The notes under the pieces were generated by a model. That model was not told the origin of the DNA and ran no database searches. It worked only from the letters and a program-made list of their open reading frames with translations. Shown here piece after piece: positions 16,890 through 27,879 of a stretch of 64,000 nucleotides of DNA (the first letter of the stretch is position 1; each line of letters opens with the position of its first letter). The translations under genes were made by a program, and so were the position numbers. Origin of the DNA: Sulfolobus islandicus Y.N.15.51 (lineage in GTDB: Archaea; Thermoproteota; Thermoprotei_A; Sulfolobales; Sulfolobaceae); the NCBI RefSeq assembly GCF_000022485.1, contig NC_012623.1, forward strand, positions 1,638,501-1,702,500, given 5' to 3'.

Positions 16890-19517
16890 TTATTTTCTTT
16901 TACTGATTACTAGTATAACAATTATAACCATTATTAAGATTATACCCGCAATAATTCCTATGCCTACGTAATTATATCCAGAGTTAACTATTAACGTTTT
17001 CACAGCAGTCTTACCCCATAAATCTTTAGCTATTAGCGTAATATTATTTTCACCGTTTTGCAACTTAAACTGTAACTGGGTTGTTGATGAGTAGTTACCT
17101 ACAAGTTTACCGTTTAAGAAGATAAGATAATACGGATCAGTTCCGCCATTAACTGAAGCCGATAATGCAATTGATGTATTATACTGAATGAAGTTTCCTT
17201 GAGTTTGTTCTTTAACACTTAACGAAGGAGGTGGGACTATTAACACTGGTTTACTCATATTTATTATATAACCTGCAGAATCTCTCACCGTTACCGTTAT
17301 TATATAAACTCCTATGCTGCTTAAATCTAGTTCCTTAATGGATTCATTACCCACATAACTTCCGTTAATATACCAAGAAATATAGTAGGGTGATGTTCCT
17401 AGAGATACTGTAGCGTTAACTGGAAACTCAGCTCCAGAATCTATAGTAGTTTTAGGTACTGATAACTCAACTACGGGATCAGGGTTAACCTTTATAATAA
17501 CGCTCTTCGCTGACGATACCCCTAGAACGTCTTTTACCATAACAGTAATGTTATATTCGCCAATATTAGAAGGCGTGAAATTATACAGTTCATCCCCAAT
17601 TCCACTACTTACTAAAGAGTTATTAACGTACCAGTAATATATAAGGCTTCCAGATCCTCCTTTACCTATAGCCTTTATTACTTCCCTTAATCCCTTATCT
17701 GTCTCAGAGGTATAACTTAATGTAGAAATATAGGGATTGGGATTGATAGTGAAATTATATTTTGAAATATTTATACTACCTGCGTAATCCTCAACTTCTA
17801 TTTGAATGGTGTATTTTCCTATACTATAGCCCTTCATGTTTACTGCGTAATATGCAATTGAAGTGTAATTTATAATTTTATATGTTTCTGATAATATCCC
17901 GCTATCATTAGATATTGTAATAGTGATGTTATATGGCTTAGTACCTCCGCTTATTATTGAGGTAAAGTTAAAGTATGGCAATGCAAGATCTATATAATTG
18001 GTTACGTTGAGTATTTGTACTTTTAAGGGTGGGTTTATTGTAAGTGAGAATTCGTAAGATTTTGAATTTCCATTAAAATCAGTAAGTTTTATTTTAACAG
18101 TATAATTACCTGGAGAAAGCGGACTTAAGAATAAATAATACGTTGATACAGAGGGGAATAGAACGTAAGTATATCCAGATAACTCGTTTCCACTGCTATT
18201 GCTAATTGTAACGTTTAACTTATACGGTAAAACTCCGCCAGAGACGTTTATAGTAAATATATATGGGAAATTCTGGTCTGTAGCTTTAGTGTAATTAACA
18301 ACGTTAAATCTCAACTGTGATACGTTTTCGTTTAAGTTGTTTATAACTTGATAACCACTACTCACTAAATAAACGCCATTATATGAAATAGAATATAAGT
18401 TATCTGCAGATTCCTCAGTATCAAGACCAAAGGGGAAGAGGAATTTAGGGGGTGCTAAAGTTCCGTTTAAATATTGATAGATCATAGCTAATTCTACATT
18501 TGATTCATTAAAGAACGTAAACTCGCCATTACCTCCACCACCTAATATTAGCTCTGCATCGTAAGCAAGCCCTCCTGCAGTGAAGTTATAACCATCTACT
18601 AGGATATATGCTGATAAAGTATTAGGTATTAATATGGTGACATTATCGTACCATATGGCTGAACCACTCTGGTTCATATAACCAAAAGATATCATGGGAC
18701 CTTGAGAAGTATATGATGTGTTTATGAGTAAGTATTTTAAAGAGGGTATCAAGAGTGTTGAGAAATTGGTACCATATGCGTAATAATCATTTCCATTATT
18801 AGTAACGTAAACTATTCCATTACCTTTTACACTACTATTAGATAGAATTGAGATTTTACCAGTGAAATTCCATATATTATCTACAAATCTGTAGGAATCA
18901 TTATTGGTATAAATTTGTATAACATTCTGTAACCAAAGTTGTTGAGAACCACCTATAGTATTAACTTGAAGAACTACATTTAACTGAATAGATGCAGAGT
19001 AATGACTTATACCAGCTGGTGGTGTTGAATTATAAGCTAGTAATTTGTTAATTTCAACAGCACCTATTACACTTTTAATTTTCTCTATATAAGGACTAAT
19101 AACACCGTTGTTAATCTTAAGACCATAATCGGCTATACCAGTAGGCAAGGGTCTTGTTAGAATATAGTAATTTAACGTAACAGGATTATTACTAATGTTA
19201 TTATTGAAAACAATATAATATTGCCCACTTAGAGGAAAGAATCTACTAAGGGAATTAGTAGTAATTGAATATATTGACTGAGATGAACCCGTTTGATTAA
19301 ATTGATAAAATTGTGAAGGAGTCATAATCATGAACGTTATTGGTGACGATGTGTAAAAAATTACGTCAATACCGCTTTCCTGTGTAACATTTTCACTAAT
19401 ATAGAAAAGGTAGTGAGGAGGTAATTGTATCTGGCCATATAAAGGTAGGGATAAAGTAAAAAAGGAAAATAATGGAATAATTAACATTGCCAAAAGTAGT
19501 ATTTTAAGCAATCTCAT
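16890..19517 (-). CDS. Thermopsin-family surface protein with PKD/Ig-like repeats
   Basis: An 875-residue predicted cell-surface protein. A signal peptide (residues 1-28) precedes a thermopsin-like (peptidase family A5) region to about residue 400, marked by PTGIADYGL, SIQLNVVLQVNT, QLWLQNVIQIYTN and the IWYDNVTILIP segment. Then follow about five beta-sandwich PKD/Ig-like repeats (for example YTVKIKLTDFNGNSKSYEF, YNITVMVKDVLGVSSA, YIITVTVRDSAGYI). A C-terminal membrane helix ends in SKRK. Thermopsins are acid proteases outside the cell; here the repeats probably raise the domain above the S-layer. Rich in N-glycosylation sequons. Confidence 0.82.
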   Translation of the reverse strand: MRLLKILLLAMLIIPLFSFFTLSLPLYGQIQLPPHYLFYISENVTQESGIDVIFYTSSPITFMIMTPSQFYQFNQTGSSQSIYSITTNSLSRFFPLSGQYYIVFNNNISNNPVTLNYYILTRPLPTGIADYGLKINNGVISPYIEKIKSVIGAVEINKLLAYNSTPPAGISHYSASIQLNVVLQVNTIGGSQQLWLQNVIQIYTNNDSYRFVDNIWNFTGKISILSNSSVKGNGIVYVTNNGNDYYAYGTNFSTLLIPSLKYLLINTSYTSQGPMISFGYMNQSGSAIWYDNVTILIPNTLSAYILVDGYNFTAGGLAYDAELILGGGGNGEFTFFNESNVELAMIYQYLNGTLAPPKFLFPFGLDTEESADNLYSISYNGVYLVSSGYQVINNLNENVSQLRFNVVNYTKATDQNFPYIFTINVSGGVLPYKLNVTISNSSGNELSGYTYVLFPSVSTYYLFLSPLSPGNYTVKIKLTDFNGNSKSYEFSLTINPPLKVQILNVTNYIDLALPYFNFTSIISGGTKPYNITITISNDSGILSETYKIINYTSIAYYAVNMKGYSIGKYTIQIEVEDYAGSINISKYNFTINPNPYISTLSYTSETDKGLREVIKAIGKGGSGSLIYYWYVNNSLVSSGIGDELYNFTPSNIGEYNITVMVKDVLGVSSAKSVIIKVNPDPVVELSVPKTTIDSGAEFPVNATVSLGTSPYYISWYINGSYVGNESIKELDLSSIGVYIITVTVRDSAGYIINMSKPVLIVPPPSLSVKEQTQGNFIQYNTSIALSASVNGGTDPYYLIFLNGKLVGNYSSTTQLQFKLQNGENNITLIAKDLWGKTAVKTLIVNSGYNYVGIGIIAGIILIMVIIVILVISKRK

Positions 19518-19802
19518 GTGTAAAAGTGGATACCATGTTATATTTAAATATTGTTATCGTAATACTTTATGTAACTAACGTTAACAATAACGCTTTTACC
19601 AACATTATTTTAATGACATTTTATCGATTTATGCTAATGATATTAAGTGATCAAAAATTAGTAAAACTTATACATTTAAGGGGCTAAGTAATAAATTATG
19701 AAAGTTGAACTCTAATCAAGCTCTATTCTTTATTTCATTATTATCCTACCTTGTCTTATCTTTCTCTTTAAGGGGTCTAGGATTAAGCCCAAGGAAAAAA
19801 TA

Positions 19803-21062
19803 TTATAATAGACCTCTAGCTTTCATAGCTCTTACTACTCTATCCACAGCTAATGCCATGGCAGCAGTTCTCAGATCGTGATCTTCTAATTTCTTTTGAT
19901 GATAATCGTATAGGGTATTGAAAGCATTGTTCATTCTGTCGACTATAAGCTTCTTAGCCCCTTCATCGCTTATTATTTGACCCATTTTATTATTAGCCCA
20001 CTCTACATAACTTCCAACAACTCCACCAGCATTAGCAAGTATATCTGGCACAACTACTATGCCCCTTTGTCTCATTATTTCATCTGCATCAGCAGTCAAT
20101 GGACCATTTGCACCCTCAACAATAAGCTTAGCCTTAATCTTGGGAGCATTAAACTTATTTATGACGTTTTCAAGCGCTGCAGGTACTAATATATTACAGT
20201 CCGATATTAGTAGTTCCTCATTTGTGACCTTTCTTCCCTCAGGATAATTTGTCACACTTCCAGTTTTCTCCTTTATTTCCATAGCCTTTCCAACATCTAT
20301 TCCATTCTCATTAATTACTCCACCTTTAGAGTCACTAATTCCTACTATTTTAGCTCCCATATCGCTTAGGAATTTAGCTGCATAATACCCAACATTTCCG
20401 AAGCCTTGAATTATTACCCTAGCTTCCTCAATACCTCCTATAAACTTATTCGCAGCTTCCTTAGCTATGGTAGCAACTCCAAGTCCAGTACTGTATAATC
20501 TAACACCTATTCCACCTAGTTCCACTGGCTTCCCAGTAAATACTGCGAAATCAACATTTCCAGTTATCTTTATGTACTCATCTAGGTACCATGCCATGGT
20601 TTGTGAATCTGTGTTCACATCTGGGGCTGGGATATCTAATTCGCTACCTAAATATTTATAAATAGCTTGGATAAACTTTCTCGATAATTGTTCTAATTCT
20701 TCTTTAGTCAACTTTTTAGGATCTACTCTAATTCCACCTTTTCCTCCTCCATATGGTAATAATAGTAATGAGTTCTTCCATGTCATTATCATAGATAACG
20801 CTTCTACCTCATCTTGTGTAACATTAGGATGATACCTAATTCCGCCCTTGTATGGGCCTAAAGCCGAGTTGTGCTGACTTCTCCAACCCATAAATGTTTT
20901 TAATTTACCATCAGACCCTCTAATTTGTATCTTAACTTGAATTATTCTTTCGGGCTGAGAAAGCGTTTCTAAAGTTTCGTTATCAAGACCCAATAATTCT
21001 CCGACTTTATATAACTTTTTGACTTGTTGAGTATACAGACTCGAACTAAGAACTTCTTCCAT
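19803..21062 (-). CDS. gdhA: Glutamate dehydrogenase, NAD(P)-dependent
   Basis: A 419-residue hexameric-type glutamate dehydrogenase catalysing reversible oxidative deamination of glutamate to 2-oxoglutarate. Visible are [36 protein letters not shown] with the catalytic lysines, the PAPDVNTD motif, the Rossmann motif [13 protein letters not shown], and the late [22 protein letters not shown] 21062 is chosen over TTG 21065 and follows a TATA element by about 27 bases. The upstream amino-acid permease gene in the same direction suggests linked amino-acid uptake and catabolism. Confidence 0.95.
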   Translation of the reverse strand: MEEVLSSSLYTQQVKKLYKVGELLGLDNETLETLSQPERIIQVKIQIRGSDGKLKTFMGWRSQHNSALGPYKGGIRYHPNVTQDEVEALSMIMTWKNSLLLLPYGGGKGGIRVDPKKLTKEELEQLSRKFIQAIYKYLGSELDIPAPDVNTDSQTMAWYLDEYIKITGNVDFAVFTGKPVELGGIGVRLYSTGLGVATIAKEAANKFIGGIEEARVIIQGFGNVGYYAAKFLSDMGAKIVGISDSKGGVINENGIDVGKAMEIKEKTGSVTNYPEGRKVTNEELLISDCNILVPAALENVINKFNAPKIKAKLIVEGANGPLTADADEIMRQRGIVVVPDILANAGGVVGSYVEWANNKMGQIISDEGAKKLIVDRMNNAFNTLYDYHQKKLEDHDLRTAAMALAVDRVVRAMKARGLL

Positions 21063-21065
21063 CAA

Positions 21066-21372
21066 TATAAATTCGTTTTCCCGGAATAAAAATTTATTCC
21101 AGCACAGCTTTAAAATTTTCTTAATTCACAATTTTCTTTAGGTGAAAAAGTCAAAACGATATAAAAAGGGAATTTATTAATTGATATGCTACCAAAATGT
21201 AATAAATGGTTTTTAGTTGTTATTTGCTTTTTAGAAATTGTTTGGAAACTCACAACTATTATAATAAACAGTTTCTACTTTTCATTATTTTAGCATGATT
21301 TTTCGACCTAAAATAAGGCATAATTTCTTGATTAAAAAATTTCCATTAAGATTCGAAATAACATTTTTTCAA
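21066..21372. other. 307-base gap between gdhA and the APC permease gene
   Basis: AT-rich stretch holding the gdhA promoter (AATAAATTTTTATTCC at about 21083-21100) and, next to the permease gene end, several T-runs on the transcribed strand. No gene or repeat seen. Confidence 0.4.
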
Positions 21373-23222
21373 TTAATCTCTTCTCTCCTTCTGATCTTCA
21401 ATAATTTCTTCTATTTCCCTTGTTCTAAAACCACTTAAAACGGCTAAATAATGGAATATTATACCTATTATCGAAATTATTGCAATATCATAAGGGAATC
21501 TTATAGGAGCAGAGTTGCTTGATGGTCCAAACTCACTAGGATAACTGATAATGTAAATTGTAATAATTAAGCCCATAAGCCAAAATCCACTCTTCAGGTG
21601 TACTTTCTCATTAGTGTTTACAGTTAGATAAGCAACTACTAGGGGTGTTAACGCCATTAATATAAATAGTGCAAAGTATAGTATAGGATTATCGTTATTC
21701 AAAACTAGGCTATAATATCCGATTATAGTTAATATGATATTTACAACTAGTTGTGATATTCCTAAGCTAATACCAATCCATTTCTTTAGCCCTAGAATCT
21801 TCACAGCATAATTTATCCAGAAGATTGGAATTCCAATAAATAAAGCAGAGATGATATAAAACAATGTTGTAAACCCTGACCAATACACTATTAGCAAGGA
21901 AACTATTGTAGCAACTGGCGCTATTATGCTAGCAAACGGTATCTTAATTCCTCTCTTTAAATCGGGGGCTGTTTTTCTCAAGGTTTGTAAACCTATACCG
22001 CCCATAATATACGTAAGTACAGTAGCTGAGGAGTTGAATCCAACTAATAAATACCAACTTGGAAACGGAAGTAGGAATATGATACTGGCTATTAAGGATA
22101 CGATTAAGGACCATATAGGGATTCTATAGCTATTTAATTTTTTAAATATTAGTGGGAAATATTCTTCTGCTGATAACCCGTAAAGCGTCCTAGCTGATGT
22201 CCCAGTATAAACTAGTCCAGTTCCACTGGGAGATAGAACCGCATCTATTAAAAGTACATATCCCCAAGCTCCAGCTATTGCTAGACCTTCAGCTTCCAGC
22301 TCACTGTAGAATGGACTGTTAGCCCACTTACTATTTAGCAATGCTGACCAATTGCCTGGTGTTACTCCAGCAGATACCCAATTTATTGCACCTATAAAAG
22401 CTATTTGTAGGAAAGTGTAAATTAGTATGGCAATTACTATTGAGAGAATTATGGCTCTCCATACGTTCCTTTCAGGGTTTTTGGCCTCTCCAGAATACTC
22501 TATGGGTTGTCTAAATCCTAAATACGAGTAGATTATCCCAGCCGAGGGTATTGCATACAGCATACCAACTGGACCACCATAATTTGATGCAACACTTTTC
22601 GGAAATAATCCTCCATAATTTGTAAAATTACTTGATTTAAATGCGAAAAATAATAACATAAATGTAACAACTGGTATGATCAATTTCCAAACTGTTATGG
22701 CTGAATTCGTTTTCCCTAAGATCTTTATACCGTAATAATTTACTAAGAAATAGATAAATAGTAAAAGAATGGAAAACAGTAATCCGGGAAGCTTCAATAT
22801 AGTAACTGGTGTGCCGTTAACAACTGTTGAGTTAGTAAGCAATTTACTCAAAGTAGGGTTTACATTAGTTAAGTATTCGATTGTTGCTAAAGCTTCTATA
22901 GAAGGTGTAGAGATTGCCGAGAGAAGATATAGAAATGCTATGACAAATCCAGTGTAACTTCCGTGGGAATAAACTGGATATCTAACTATACCACCAGTTT
23001 TAGGTATTGAACTTCCAAGTTCGGCATAAGCTAACCCTATAAACATTACCATTATCCCAGCCATTATCCAAGATAAAATTCCAGATGGCCCGCTATGGAT
23101 GCCACGCTTAAGGAAGCTAGTAACCAACCAGAACCTATCATTGCACTTAAAGATAAAAAGGTTAGATCCAAGAGGCCCAACTCTTTCCTTAACAACTTAT
23201 CGGAGTTACTGACGCTTGTCAT
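21373..23222 (-). pseudogene. APC-family amino acid permease with a single-base frameshift
   Basis: From ATG 23222 the frame encodes the canonical APC N-terminus (KELGLLDLTFLSLSAMIGSGW) up to SVASIAG near 23090. One base is then missing within GCGGGCCATC (about 23087-23093), and the permease continues in another frame with GPSGILSWIMAGIMVMFIGLAYAELGSSIPKTGG. Restoring one base gives about 616 residues and 12 or more membrane segments, normal for the family. This is either a true recent frameshift or a sequence error. The TATA element CTTTAAAAAG about 28 bases upstream supports ATG 23222. Substrate probably amino acids. Confidence 0.85.
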
Positions 23223-23617
23223 ACAAATTATTTACGAAATAAGATAGGTCTTTTTAAAGTAATATCTAAAGAAACGTACGCTAATCGTACAGTTTGAGAG
23301 GTAATGATTTCGTAGTTCGTAAATGCGGGATCGAACTCTTACTGAATTGGTGACCTCAGGAGAGATGAACTAGGATGAATTCTCAATTTTTTCTCAGAAT
23401 TATTATATGTCAAAAAACACACCTCATAAATAATGTATATATAATATCGTATAAGTCACTTTTCCTCTTATCTAGTTACATTGACTCTAGTAAATTAGAA
23501 AAATATAATTAGAGAATATTGGAGATTTTTGGTATTTCCTAATTCACGATTAGATTAAAAATTACTCTCTCTTTTAATCAGTTTAATTTATATACCCCTT
23601 TTTAGCAATACTGAAAG
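23223..23617. promoter_or_regulatory. 395-base divergent promoter region
   Basis: It carries the permease promoter (TTACTTTAAAAAG near 23245-23258) and the NCS1 permease promoter (AATTTATATAC near 23585-23595). Between them lies a segment resembling a tRNA 3' end (GTTCGATCCCGC on the minus strand near 23326-23337), but no cloverleaf could be built. Otherwise featureless. Confidence 0.45.
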
Positions 23618-25096
23618 ATGTCAGAACAAGAAATAAACCACGTTAATTTAGACTTAACGGAATATAATCAAGGAACGACTGTAGTACCAGACAGTTACTA
23701 TAATCCAAACATAGCACCGCTTCCTAAAAACGCAAAAACATGGACATGGATAAATTATGCTACCATATGGGCTGGAATGATACATAACGTCCCCGCATTT
23801 ATGCTTGCGGGGCTATTAACATTTGAGTTCGGCCCACTAATAGCATTAATGATCATCGCAATAGCCTACTTTACCTTGCTAATAGCACTATACTTAAATG
23901 GGCATATAGGTACAAAATGGGGAATTCCATTCCCCTCATCAATTAGACCAATGTTCGGAATAAGGGGTGCTAGAGTACCAGTAATAATAAGGGCAATTTC
24001 AGCATTGTTTTGGTTCTCCGTTGAGACCTATGCTGGCGGTCTAATATTAGATGCGCTAATCTCAATCTTTTATCCCTCATGGTCAACAATCTCAGCAGAC
24101 CTCTTAGGAATGCCACTCCATCTGACAATTTCGTTCTTCCTCTTTTGGTTCCTTAACGTATTAGTCTTATTTAAGGGAATGGATGATATAAAGAAATTTG
24201 AACTAATTGCTGGTCCCTTGGTAATAATAATCTTAGGAGGTTTGATGATTCACGCAATTACTCTTGCAAATGGTCTATCATCATTGTTTCAAATAAGGGG
24301 GAATAACGTTTCATTACCTAACATAGCCTTAGCAATATCCACAATGGCAGGTTTTTGGGCAACCCTAGTCCTAAACATTCCGGACTTTACGAGATTTTCT
24401 AGAAGCCAAAAGGACCAACTAATAGGACAAACTATTGGTCTACCTATACTTACGTTGCTTTTCAGCTTCATAGCAGTTGGGTTAGCATCGGCAGTAATTT
24501 ATATTTACAATATTCCAAGTAATGACGCAATTAATTATGTAAACCCAGTAAATATAATGTATCTCTTTACTGACAATCCTTACATAACGTTAATCTTAGG
24601 AATCAGTCTAGTTATTGCAACAATCTCAGTTAACGTTGCAGCAAATATTGTATCACCCGTTTACGACTTGATAAGTTTATTCCCAAAGAAGCTTAACACG
24701 TGGTCTAAATCAGCTATTGTATCTGCAATTCTGGGTTTACTTTACGCCCCATGGTTATGGTACAATAACGCTTCAAGTATAGAAAATGTGATAAATTTGA
24801 TTGGTGCCGGTCTAGGTTCTGTCGCCGGAGTCATGATAGCCCACTACTGGATATTAGGAAAAACTGAAATTAAACTTGCAGATCTATTTAAGCCAAATGG
24901 AAGATATTGGTATGTGTCAGGCTATAACGTTAATGCGTTAGTTGCAATGATCATAGGGTTCTCTGTACCAGTAATAGGATTTCTAATTCCTAAACTATCC
25001 TTGCTATATGACTATGGTTGGTATCTTGGATTATTTTTGAGTATAGCAATATATTTGGGATTGGAGAGAAAAAGAGAAGTAAAAATGGAACCTTAA
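23618..25096 (+). CDS. NCS1-family nucleobase/hydantoin permease
   Basis: A 492-residue polytopic protein of the nucleobase:cation symporter-1 family (cytosine, allantoin, hydantoin and similar substrates). Family landmarks are the hydrophilic N-terminus leading into TWTWINYATIWAGMIHNVPAFMLAG, GIPFPSSIRPMFGIRGARVPVIIRAI, and NIPDFTRFSRSQKDQLIGQTIGLP. Twelve membrane segments are apparent. ATG 23618 follows a TATA box by 28 bases. It ends four bases before the convergent CoA ligase gene. The nearby amidohydrolase suggests uptake of a cyclic amide or related compound. Confidence 0.88.
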   Translation: MSEQEINHVNLDLTEYNQGTTVVPDSYYNPNIAPLPKNAKTWTWINYATIWAGMIHNVPAFMLAGLLTFEFGPLIALMIIAIAYFTLLIALYLNGHIGTKWGIPFPSSIRPMFGIRGARVPVIIRAISALFWFSVETYAGGLILDALISIFYPSWSTISADLLGMPLHLTISFFLFWFLNVLVLFKGMDDIKKFELIAGPLVIIILGGLMIHAITLANGLSSLFQIRGNNVSLPNIALAISTMAGFWATLVLNIPDFTRFSRSQKDQLIGQTIGLPILTLLFSFIAVGLASAVIYIYNIPSNDAINYVNPVNIMYLFTDNPYITLILGISLVIATISVNVAANIVSPVYDLISLFPKKLNTWSKSAIVSAILGLLYAPWLWYNNASSIENVINLIGAGLGSVAGVMIAHYWILGKTEIKLADLFKPNGRYWYVSGYNVNALVAMIIGFSVPVIGFLIPKLSLLYDYGWYLGLFLSIAIYLGLERKREVKMEP

Positions 25097-25100
25097 TTTT

Positions 25101-26597
25101 TTATTTCTTTCTAAGTAGATATCTTTGTATTTTACCACTCTCAGTCTTTGGCAATTTATCAACAAAGTCAACCCTTTCTAGATGTACGTGCCTAGAATAT
25201 TTAGTATTTACAAAATCAATAATCTCCTTCTTTAGTTCCTCACTTGGAGTATATCCACTTTTGAGTACAATATAAGCATGTAATACATGTCCTCGTATTG
25301 GATCTTCATCGGCAACAACAGCAGATTCTAGTACTGCGGGAAATTCTAGAAGTACGCTCTCAACTTCAAATGGACCTATCCTGTAACCAGATACCTTAAC
25401 CACATCGTCCTTCCTTCCAACAAACCATAAATATCCTTCCTCATCTTTATACGCATTATCACCAGTCAAGTACCAATCGCCTCGAAATGATTCCTTGGTC
25501 TTCTCTGGATTGTTTAGATATCCCAAGAAGTGGAAACCTGGAGAATCTCTCTTGACAGCTATAATATCCTCTATTATATCGACCTCATAACCAGGTGCAG
25601 GTAGTCCCATACTCCCTATTTTTACTTTTGCGTCATATCCCCAGCCATTATAAACTACCATTCCAACTTCAGTTTGTCCATAATGATCCTTGATAGTAAC
25701 ATTGTACTTATCCATAAACCATCTTATAACTTCTGGGTTAAGTGGTTCACCTGCAGAACTCGCTCTTTCCAATACTAAATCATACTTCTTCTTAACCGTT
25801 CCAGCTATCATTCTATATGCCGTAGGTGCGAAAGCAAAATTAGTAACCTTATTTTCCTCCATGAACTCCATTGTCCTTTCTGGGTTAAATGGTTCGTCAA
25901 GAAAGATTATAGTTTTCCCAAACATTAGCGGTCCTATTATACCATAATATAGCCCATAAGCCCATCCAGGATCTGCGGGGTTCCAAAACACGTCATTTTC
26001 CCTAACACCTATACCATATTTCATGTAGACATAAATGTTAAGAAATAGCCTCTTAGCGATTAGGGCCCCTTTAGGTGTTCCCGTAGTACCAGAAGTGTAA
26101 AGTAAAATTATTGCATCATCCCAATTTATCTTTTCAATCTCTTTCAATTCACCGTAACTTAATAATTCATCAAACTTGGAGAAGAGTATTGCATCATTTA
26201 TCTTATCCTTTTGGTCATCTTGACAAAAGATAATTTTTGGTTTTACATCTCTAGTCCTCATCTTAATTGCCTCTGGCCCAAATGCAGTAAATAATGGTTG
26301 ATAAATTGCTCCTAGGGAGAGAGTTGCTAAAAGTACTATGATTTGTTGAATCTTCTTTGAAGCTAATATTGCTATTACATCACCCTTTTTAATGTTATGA
26401 AACTCCTTGAGATATAAGGCAAGTCTTAATGCCTTTCTTTTAAGATCTGAGAAGCTTATCTCCTCCATAGCGTTCTTAGTGAATCTCTTAACTGCTATAC
26501 CGTCATGAGAAGTCAAAACGTCTAATGGGTTCTCGTCTAAATATCTAATTACCTCACTCCACGAAAAACTTCTCCTAACTTCTTCATAACTAGCCAT
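25101..26597 (-). CDS. AMP-forming acyl-CoA synthetase
   Basis: A 498-residue ANL-superfamily ligase. Motifs: LLYTSGTTGTPKGALI (P-loop, around residue 167), DHYGQTEVGM, WYLTGDNAYKDEEGYLWFVGRKDD, KVSGYRIGPFEVESVLLE, and the C-terminal LPKTESGKIQR with the catalytic lysine. It is shorter than true acetyl-CoA synthetases and resembles the medium-chain/acetyl-CoA-like branch. The substrate is not evident. It lies upstream of nothing co-directional within 1.9 kb except its own promoter (CCTTTTAAGTTTTAAATG), and shares the 3' end region with the NCS1 permease. Confidence 0.9.
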   Translation of the reverse strand: MASYEEVRRSFSWSEVIRYLDENPLDVLTSHDGIAVKRFTKNAMEEISFSDLKRKALRLALYLKEFHNIKKGDVIAILASKKIQQIIVLLATLSLGAIYQPLFTAFGPEAIKMRTRDVKPKIIFCQDDQKDKINDAILFSKFDELLSYGELKEIEKINWDDAIILLYTSGTTGTPKGALIAKRLFLNIYVYMKYGIGVRENDVFWNPADPGWAYGLYYGIIGPLMFGKTIIFLDEPFNPERTMEFMEENKVTNFAFAPTAYRMIAGTVKKKYDLVLERASSAGEPLNPEVIRWFMDKYNVTIKDHYGQTEVGMVVYNGWGYDAKVKIGSMGLPAPGYEVDIIEDIIAVKRDSPGFHFLGYLNNPEKTKESFRGDWYLTGDNAYKDEEGYLWFVGRKDDVVKVSGYRIGPFEVESVLLEFPAVLESAVVADEDPIRGHVLHAYIVLKSGYTPSEELKKEIIDFVNTKYSRHVHLERVDFVDKLPKTESGKIQRYLLRKK

Positions 26598-26643
26598 AAG
26601 TTAATTATACATTTAAAACTTAAAAGGTTTATAAAAAGAAAAA

Positions 26644-27870
26644 CTAACCCTTAATTGACTTATTCTCCACAGTTAATTTTCCATTCTTGACTACATGTGT
26701 AATCTTAGATATTTCCCTCACATTTAGCGTAGGATCACCATTAATGATTATGATATCAGCATCTTTTCCAATCTCTATTACACCAGCGTTAATTCCAATA
26801 GCCATCGCAGCATTATAAGTTGAGGCTCTTAAAGCCTCTATTGGAGACAGCCCTCCTCTTTCAACAAGTAAAACAGTCTCCATCCAATTCTTTCCCATAT
26901 CAATCTCCTCTAATCCCGTTTCAAAACCCAAATCAGTACCACTTATTATCGTAACTCCATACTCCTTAGCTTTTCTAACAACATTTGCAATATTCTCCCT
27001 TACGGAAGTGATCTTTTGGAGTCCCCACTCATCGACTCCAATCTGTTTACCATATTTGAATATTAACTCTTGAATCGTCAATGTTGGAGTTAACGTTACG
27101 TTTTTCTCCTTCATTAACTTTAGCGTCTCATCCTTAAGTAAGGTACCGTGTTCTAACGTTTTTACTCCAGCCTCTATTGCAATCCTTGCTCCTCTATCTC
27201 CATGAGCATGAGCTGCTACGTAAGTATTGACTTTTTCAGCTTCGTTAACTATTGCCCTAATCTCCTCGTAACTTAGCTGGGGATGTTCTGGTCTATCCCT
27301 CTGTGATAGCACTCCGCCAGTTGCGAATATTTTGATGAAATCAGCGCCATCCCTTAGAACTTTCCTGGCAGCGTGAATACATGATTCCATTCCGTCACAA
27401 AATTCAGAAAAGCTCATGGTTTTTGAGAACTCTAACGGTACATCATGACTTAATTCCCCATGTCCAAAAGTCTGTGTAATAGGTTTGCCGGCAGCAATTA
27501 CCTTAGGCCCACCTATAATTCCGTCATTTAAAGCCCTCTTTAAGGCTAAAGACACTGTTTCTCCACAGTCCCTGACAGTTGTAAATCCAGCTAACAGTAG
27601 CTTTTCTAGCCATTTAGCAGCGCGAAGTACCCTATATTCTGGTTTCTCAAACATTATCTTTAATAGACTACCACCTTTGATTCCAGAAAGATGAATATGA
27701 GCGTCAATTAATCCGGGCATTACAAACATGTCTTTGGCATCAATTTCCATTTTCGCACTGTGATCTTCTCTAGAGACTTCTACAATTTTTCCTTCTCTCA
27801 CATAGATGTTAGTTTTTCCTATTATTTCTTTTCCGTTAAAAACGATCCCGTTTCTTATCGCTAGCTCCAT
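26644..27870 (-). CDS. Metal-dependent amidohydrolase (imidazolonepropionase/prolidase-like)
   Basis: A 408-residue TIM-barrel amidohydrolase. Metal-site residues are visible as DAHIHLSG (HxH), FIKIFATGG with the candidate carboxylated lysine, AAHAHG, LEHGTLL, and ISGTDLGFE with the catalytic Asp. The frame matches the imidazolonepropionase-like group that also contains Xaa-Pro/Xaa-Arg dipeptidases. It starts nine bases after the MFS gene at 27880-29163, so the two form an operon and the transporter probably imports its substrate. Confidence 0.87.
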   Translation of the reverse strand: MELAIRNGIVFNGKEIIGKTNIYVREGKIVEVSREDHSAKMEIDAKDMFVMPGLIDAHIHLSGIKGGSLLKIMFEKPEYRVLRAAKWLEKLLLAGFTTVRDCGETVSLALKRALNDGIIGGPKVIAAGKPITQTFGHGELSHDVPLEFSKTMSFSEFCDGMESCIHAARKVLRDGADFIKIFATGGVLSQRDRPEHPQLSYEEIRAIVNEAEKVNTYVAAHAHGDRGARIAIEAGVKTLEHGTLLKDETLKLMKEKNVTLTPTLTIQELIFKYGKQIGVDEWGLQKITSVRENIANVVRKAKEYGVTIISGTDLGFETGLEEIDMGKNWMETVLLVERGGLSPIEALRASTYNAAMAIGINAGVIEIGKDADIIIINGDPTLNVREISKITHVVKNGKLTVENKSIKG

Positions 27871-27879
27871 GATTATCCC

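Noticed and set aside
23310-23345. tRNA-like 3' end (GTTCGATCCCGC on the minus strand)
   Set aside because: The T-stem partner does not pair and no D-arm, anticodon arm or acceptor stem could be assembled; treated as chance or an ancient scrap.
23300-23400. Possible C/D-box small RNA (ATGATTT, CTGA, GATGAA)
   Set aside because: Boxes C and D are degenerate and at wrong spacing, with no guide-length segments flanked properly.
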